This document shows, piece after piece, positions 60,464-64,000 of a stretch of DNA of 64,000 nt. Source of the stretch: Microbacterium sp. Leaf288 (GTDB lineage Bacteria > Actinomycetota > Actinomycetes > Actinomycetales > Microbacteriaceae); the NCBI RefSeq assembly GCF_001422925.1, contig NZ_LMNI01000011.1, positions 568,515 to 632,514 of the forward strand, written 5' to 3'. Position 1 is the stretch's first letter; the number at the start of each line of letters is the position of its first letter. Both the position numbers and the translations under genes were made by a program. Below the pieces are notes generated by a model. The model was not told the origin of the DNA. It saw only the letters and a program-made list of their open reading frames with translations, and did no database searches.

Positions 60464-61396
60464 CTACGCGCGCGGAACCAGGGTGAGGAGCGAGGCCTCG
60501 GGACGACAGGCGAAGCGCACCGGAGCATAGATCGAGTGGCCGAGTCCTGCGCTCACGTTGAGCGGCACCGAGTGACCGCCGTGCTTCCACGCGCTCAGCC
60601 CGCGGGCCTGACGAAGCGGGATGTCACAGTTGGCGACGAGTGCGCCGAAGCCGGGGACGCGGACCTGGCCACCGTGCGTGTGGCCGCCGAAGATCGCGTC
60701 GGCCCCCAGATCGACGAAGTCGTCGAGCACACGGCGATAGGGGGCGTGGGTCACGCCGATCGAGAGGTCGGCGGACTGCTCGGCGCGGAGTGTGGACAGC
60801 GGCTCGGGAAGCTCCCCGAGACGGTCCCAATGACGGTGCGCGTCGCTCACGCCGAAGGCGGCGATGCGCAGACCGCCGGCATCCAACGATCCGACCTTGT
60901 TGTTGAGATCCAGCCAGCCGAGCTCGCGGGTGAGGTAATCGTCCAGCGCGTCGGTATCGAGTGGCTCGGCGGTGTGCTTCACCTTCGACGGACCCGTGAA
61001 GTATCGGAACGGGTTGCGAGGAGACGGTGCGGCGTGGTCGTTCGAGCCGTGCACGAAGACGCCAGGGACGCCGCGCAGGGGGTCGTACGCGCGGCGGAGT
61101 CCGCGGAGACCGTCGAAGTGGCCCATGTTGTCGCCGGTGTTGACGATCAGGTCGGGCTGGAGGTCCGCGAGCCCCGCGATCCATTCCTGCTTGCGGTGCT
61201 GCCAGGGCGCCATGTGCGCGTCCGACAGGTGCAGCACGCGGATGGGCGTAGCTCCTGCGGGAAGCACGGGGACCTCATGGAAGCGGACCGTGAAGAGGTA
61301 GCGCTCGATGCCGACGCCCCAGACCACGGCGCCCGCGCCGACCGCCCCCACCGTGCCGAGCACGGTGAGGGCGGTGCGCGTTGCTGAGGACGGCAC
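60464..61396 (-). CDS. Membrane-anchored metallophosphoesterase
   Basis: 310-residue calcineurin-like phosphoesterase. N-terminal helix (ALTVLGTVGAVGAGAVVWGV) anchors it. Metal-binding motifs: VLHLSDAHMAPWQ (DxH), LIVNTGDNMGHFDG (GD), VFVHGSNDHAAP (GNHD-type, here GSNDH), ITHAP-like VTHAPYRRVL and IFGGHTHGGQVRVP (GHTH). It resembles YkuE-type UDP-glucose/lipid phosphoesterases. The GTG start overlaps the stop of the penicillin-binding protein gene by one base (TAGTG), so they share an operon. Confidence 0.85.
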   Translation of the reverse strand: MPSSATRTALTVLGTVGAVGAGAVVWGVGIERYLFTVRFHEVPVLPAGATPIRVLHLSDAHMAPWQHRKQEWIAGLADLQPDLIVNTGDNMGHFDGLRGLRRAYDPLRGVPGVFVHGSNDHAAPSPRNPFRYFTGPSKVKHTAEPLDTDALDDYLTRELGWLDLNNKVGSLDAGGLRIAAFGVSDAHRHWDRLGELPEPLSTLRAEQSADLSIGVTHAPYRRVLDDFVDLGADAIFGGHTHGGQVRVPGFGALVANCDIPLRQARGLSAWKHGGHSVPLNVSAGLGHSIYAPVRFACRPEASLLTLVPRA

Positions 61397-64000
61397 TAGC
61401 CGTTGCCGCCGCCGTTGTTGCCGCCGCGGCCGCCACCCCCGCCGCAGACCGCTGCGGCGTAGTCGACGGTGATCGACGCGTTGCGGTTCACGACCGAGCC
61501 CGCGCCCGGGTTCGTCGCGCCGGCTTTGGTCTGCGCACCGAGGCTGGCATCGGCGGTACAGGTGCCGTCTCCGACGTTGCCGAAGCCCGCGCTGCGCAGC
61601 GCCTTCTTCGCATCATCGAGCGAGCGGCCCGACACGTCGGGCACGGCGATGCCCTCCCCGTTGCTCGGGTTGATCGTGACGGTGCTGCCGCCTGCGACCT
61701 TGCCGGCGCCCGGGTTCTGGGCGGCGACGACGCCCGCCGGCTGATCGGAGTCGACCGGCCCGCCGACCTCGACGGTGAAGCCCGCGTCGGTCAGGATCTT
61801 GGTCGCCTCGTCGACCGACTTGCCGACGACGTTCGGGAGGTCGGTGAGGACCTGCTTCGTCAGATCCGCATCCGGCTTCGGGAACTGGTCGCCCCCGTAC
61901 GCATCGTTGGCGGCGCCCTGCACCGATCGCGTGATGTTGTAGCGGATGTCAGACAGCTTGCGGCCGTTGTGCCACGTCTTGAAGATGTCGCCGCCACCGT
62001 TGACATTGCCGGCCCACGTTGCCGTGGCGACCTTGGTGCTCGAGGTCACGAGCCACGACTGGATCGACTCGTGGGTTCCCGTCTTGCCGATGAGCGGGAC
62101 ACCGTCGCGCGGATTTCCGCCCGCTCCGGTGCCGCCGTTCATGACTCCCTGCAGTGCGTACGCGGCAGTGGCAGCGACGCGCGGCTCGATCACCGGGTTG
62201 CAGGCGCGCTGCGGCTTGGGAAGCTCGTTGCCGTCCGCGTCGGTCACACGGTCGATCACCTGAGGCTGGCAGTACACGCCGTTGTTGGCGACGGTTGCGT
62301 AGGCCTCCGCCATGGCAAGGGGCGACACGGGCGTGACTCCGATTACTCCGGTGAGCGTCTTCAACTCGACCGGCGCGTTGGCGAACGTATCGATGACGCC
62401 CATCTTTGTCGCGACACTGCCGATGTCGCAGAGACTGAGCTTCTCTGCCATGGCGAAGTAGCCGGTGTTGAGCGAGTCCCGTGTGAACTGCATGGGGTTG
62501 CCGACGTACCCACGCTGCTTGTTGAAGTTGTTGACGACCGTGTTCGTCGTATTGACCCAGTCGGGTCCGCAGGTCTTCATCCGCTTGAACACACGCGTTC
62601 CACCGTTCAGCGTCTCGTTGACGGAGTGGCCCTTTTCGAGCCAGTCGAGGAGCGTGAAGAGCTTGAAGGTAGAACCGGCGTTGAAGCCTGACGAGTCGCC
62701 GAACGTCCTATCGCCGGCATAGACCTGGGCCGAGTAGTTCCAGTCCTCGGCGTTCGCGGCGTCCTCGCTGAAGATCGTGTTCTGCGCCATCGCGAGAACT
62801 CGCCCGGTTGTCGCCTCGACGCTCACCGTGGCCGATCCGAAGCGGCCCGGCGAATAGTCAGGGGAGGTCGGCATGGTGGCACTGGTCGGCGCGTTCTCGG
62901 CCATCGCCTGCTCGGCCGGGCCCTGCACGCGCGGGTCGAGAGTCGTGTAGACGTTGAGCCCGCCGCGCTGGAGCGTGTCGCGGCGCGCGTCGGGGGTTTC
63001 GCCGAAGGCGGCGTCGTTGAGGATCACGTACTTGACGTACTGGCAGAAGTACGCCGCGCCGCCCGCATTGGCACAGCCGGTCTTCGGCTCGACGACGTCG
63101 GGGCTGATCGGCCACACGGCGGCCTCGACGTACTGCTCGCGTGTGATCTTGCCGTCGTCCAGCATGCGGCTCAGCACGTAGAGCTGGCGCACCTTGGTCG
63201 AGGTGTAGCCGTCCGCCGCGGCGAGCTTCTGCTCTTCGGTGATCTCACCGGACGCCACGAGGCTGTCGAGTACACCGAGCTTCGCGCCCTCGTCGATCAC
63301 GCCGTCGGGGGCCTTGTTGAACGACGTGCCGTCGGAGGCGAAGATCGATCCGCCTGGCCTGTCGATGCGGTAGTTGTTCGGGTTCTGCACCATGCCGGCG
63401 AGCGTCGCCGCCTGCGCGACGGTGAGGTTCGCCGCGGTGGTGTTGAAGTAGTGGCGCGCCGCGGCCTCGATGCCGTAGGTGATGCCGCCGAAGTTCGCGA
63501 TGTTCATGTACCCGAGCAGAATGTCGTTCTTCGAGTACTTCTGCTCGAGCGCGATGGCGTAGCGCATCTCCTGCAGCTTGCGGCTGTAGCCCTCGCTGCC
63601 CTCGGCCGTGGTCGCGTCGACCCAGCACTGGCGAAGCGCCTGCTCGCTGGTGAGCTTGACCTTGTCCTGGCCGGTCGCCTCGTCGAGAACGCGATTGCCG
63701 TCCTTGTCGGTCTCGTAGACCGTCTCGGCGTTCTGCTCGCACTTCTGGATCAGCACGTTCTTGACGTACTGCTGACTGACTGACGAGCCGCCCTGGGTCT
63801 CGCCCCCGCCCTGGGCGTTCGACAGAAGTGCGCGCGTCGTGCCGATGAGGTCGATGCCGCCGTGCTGGTAGTAGCGCGGGTCCTCGCTGGAGAGGAGCGC
63901 GTCGTACATGACCGGGTTGATCTGGTCGAAGTTGACCGGAGTGCGGTCCTGCTCCAGGAACTGCGTCATCAACTGCGGCTGCCCTGTGGCGGGGTCGGTG
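61396..64000 (-). CDS. Bifunctional penicillin-binding protein with two PASTA domains, 5' end outside window
   Basis: 868 C-terminal residues of a class A PBP that polymerises and crosslinks peptidoglycan. Reading continues unbroken to the right edge. The transglycosylase shows ALLSSEDPRYYQHGGIDLIG and QGGSSVSQQYVKN. The transpeptidase has the three active-site motifs: Ser in NAGSTFKLFTLL, SLN in RDSLNTGYFAMAE, and KTG in LIGKTGTHESIQSW. Two PASTA domains follow (LPNVVGKSVDEATKILTDAG; VPDVSGRSLDDAKKALRSAG), then a Gly/Asn tail. PASTA domains bind muropeptides. Followed by a coupled phosphoesterase. Confidence 0.95.
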   Translation of the reverse strand, partial: TDPATGQPQLMTQFLEQDRTPVNFDQINPVMYDALLSSEDPRYYQHGGIDLIGTTRALLSNAQGGGETQGGSSVSQQYVKNVLIQKCEQNAETVYETDKDGNRVLDEATGQDKVKLTSEQALRQCWVDATTAEGSEGYSRKLQEMRYAIALEQKYSKNDILLGYMNIANFGGITYGIEAAARHYFNTTAANLTVAQAATLAGMVQNPNNYRIDRPGGSIFASDGTSFNKAPDGVIDEGAKLGVLDSLVASGEITEEQKLAAADGYTSTKVRQLYVLSRMLDDGKITREQYVEAAVWPISPDVVEPKTGCANAGGAAYFCQYVKYVILNDAAFGETPDARRDTLQRGGLNVYTTLDPRVQGPAEQAMAENAPTSATMPTSPDYSPGRFGSATVSVEATTGRVLAMAQNTIFSEDAANAEDWNYSAQVYAGDRTFGDSSGFNAGSTFKLFTLLDWLEKGHSVNETLNGGTRVFKRMKTCGPDWVNTTNTVVNNFNKQRGYVGNPMQFTRDSLNTGYFAMAEKLSLCDIGSVATKMGVIDTFANAPVELKTLTGVIGVTPVSPLAMAEAYATVANNGVYCQPQVIDRVTDADGNELPKPQRACNPVIEPRVAATAAYALQGVMNGGTGAGGNPRDGVPLIGKTGTHESIQSWLVTSSTKVATATWAGNVNGGGDIFKTWHNGRKLSDIRYNITRSVQGAANDAYGGDQFPKPDADLTKQVLTDLPNVVGKSVDEATKILTDAGFTVEVGGPVDSDQPAGVVAAQNPGAGKVAGGSTVTINPSNGEGIAVPDVSGRSLDDAKKALRSAGFGNVGDGTCTADASLGAQTKAGATNPGAGSVVNRNASITVDYAAAVCGGGGGRGGNNGGGNG

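Overview
The window is high-GC DNA from a free-living actinobacterium, most likely a member of the Microbacteriaceae close to Microbacterium. This is inferred from gene content and style, not from a database search. The clues are strong GC-ending codons, many GTG starts, leaderless promoters, a small SRP RNA, DUF2510 and SPW proteins, a class-E-like sortase signal (LAATG), a split-style aspartokinase gene, and mycothiol-type arsenic genes. Both ends cut a gene: a QorB-like reductase on the left and a PASTA-containing penicillin-binding protein on the right.

Layout. 1-12.9 kb: small metabolic genes with local regulators (qorB/HxlR, glycosyltransferase, truncated RibD-like gene + YcaQ-like wHTH, cupin, Na+/H+ antiporter, SPW protein/TetR, LLM flavin oxidoreductase, aldo/keto reductase, bifunctional nuclease, berberine-type FAD oxidase, MBL hydrolase/TetR). 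13.1-22.3 kb: metal and arsenic block. It holds a CmtR-like sensor with a cation efflux protein, an ArsR-ArsC fusion, then (after Dps, PRC-barrel and DinB genes) a divergent arsR-aquaporin / arsO-acetyltransferase pair and a separate arsC. No Acr3 or ArsB pump is present in the window, so arsenite exit probably goes through the aquaporin. 22.4-25.5 kb: a BrkB membrane protein, then sparse hairpin-rich DNA up to a tRNA-Ser.

25.6-30.1 kb: the MoxR-DUF58-transglutaminase operon. 30.3-38 kb: SRP RNA, a Nudix hydrolase, pta-ackA, and a beta-phosphoglucomutase/GH65 phosphorylase pair that would phosphorolyse an alpha-glucoside. 38-41 kb: thiM-thiE-thiD/tenA thiamine operon behind a TPP riboswitch. 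41.2-44.1 kb: dnaX-recR. 46-49.8 kb: lysC and asd, separated by a TetR/DHFR-like pair. 50-57.5 kb: mqo, DUF2207 protein, thymidine kinase, DUF1295 protein, lldR-lldD. 57.6-64 kb: a HAD phosphatase, tRNA-Pro, a thioester-type surface protein with its coupled small membrane protein, a metallophosphoesterase and the penicillin-binding protein.

The most unusual items are: an in-frame collapsed RibD/DHFR-like gene of 47 codons that keeps only the family's two ends; a dense series of hairpins in the leader of a DUF2510 gene; three different long inverted-repeat elements in intergenic spaces; a pump-less arsenic cluster; and a recurrent promoter layout in which the -10 hexamer lies 6-7 nt before the start codon.
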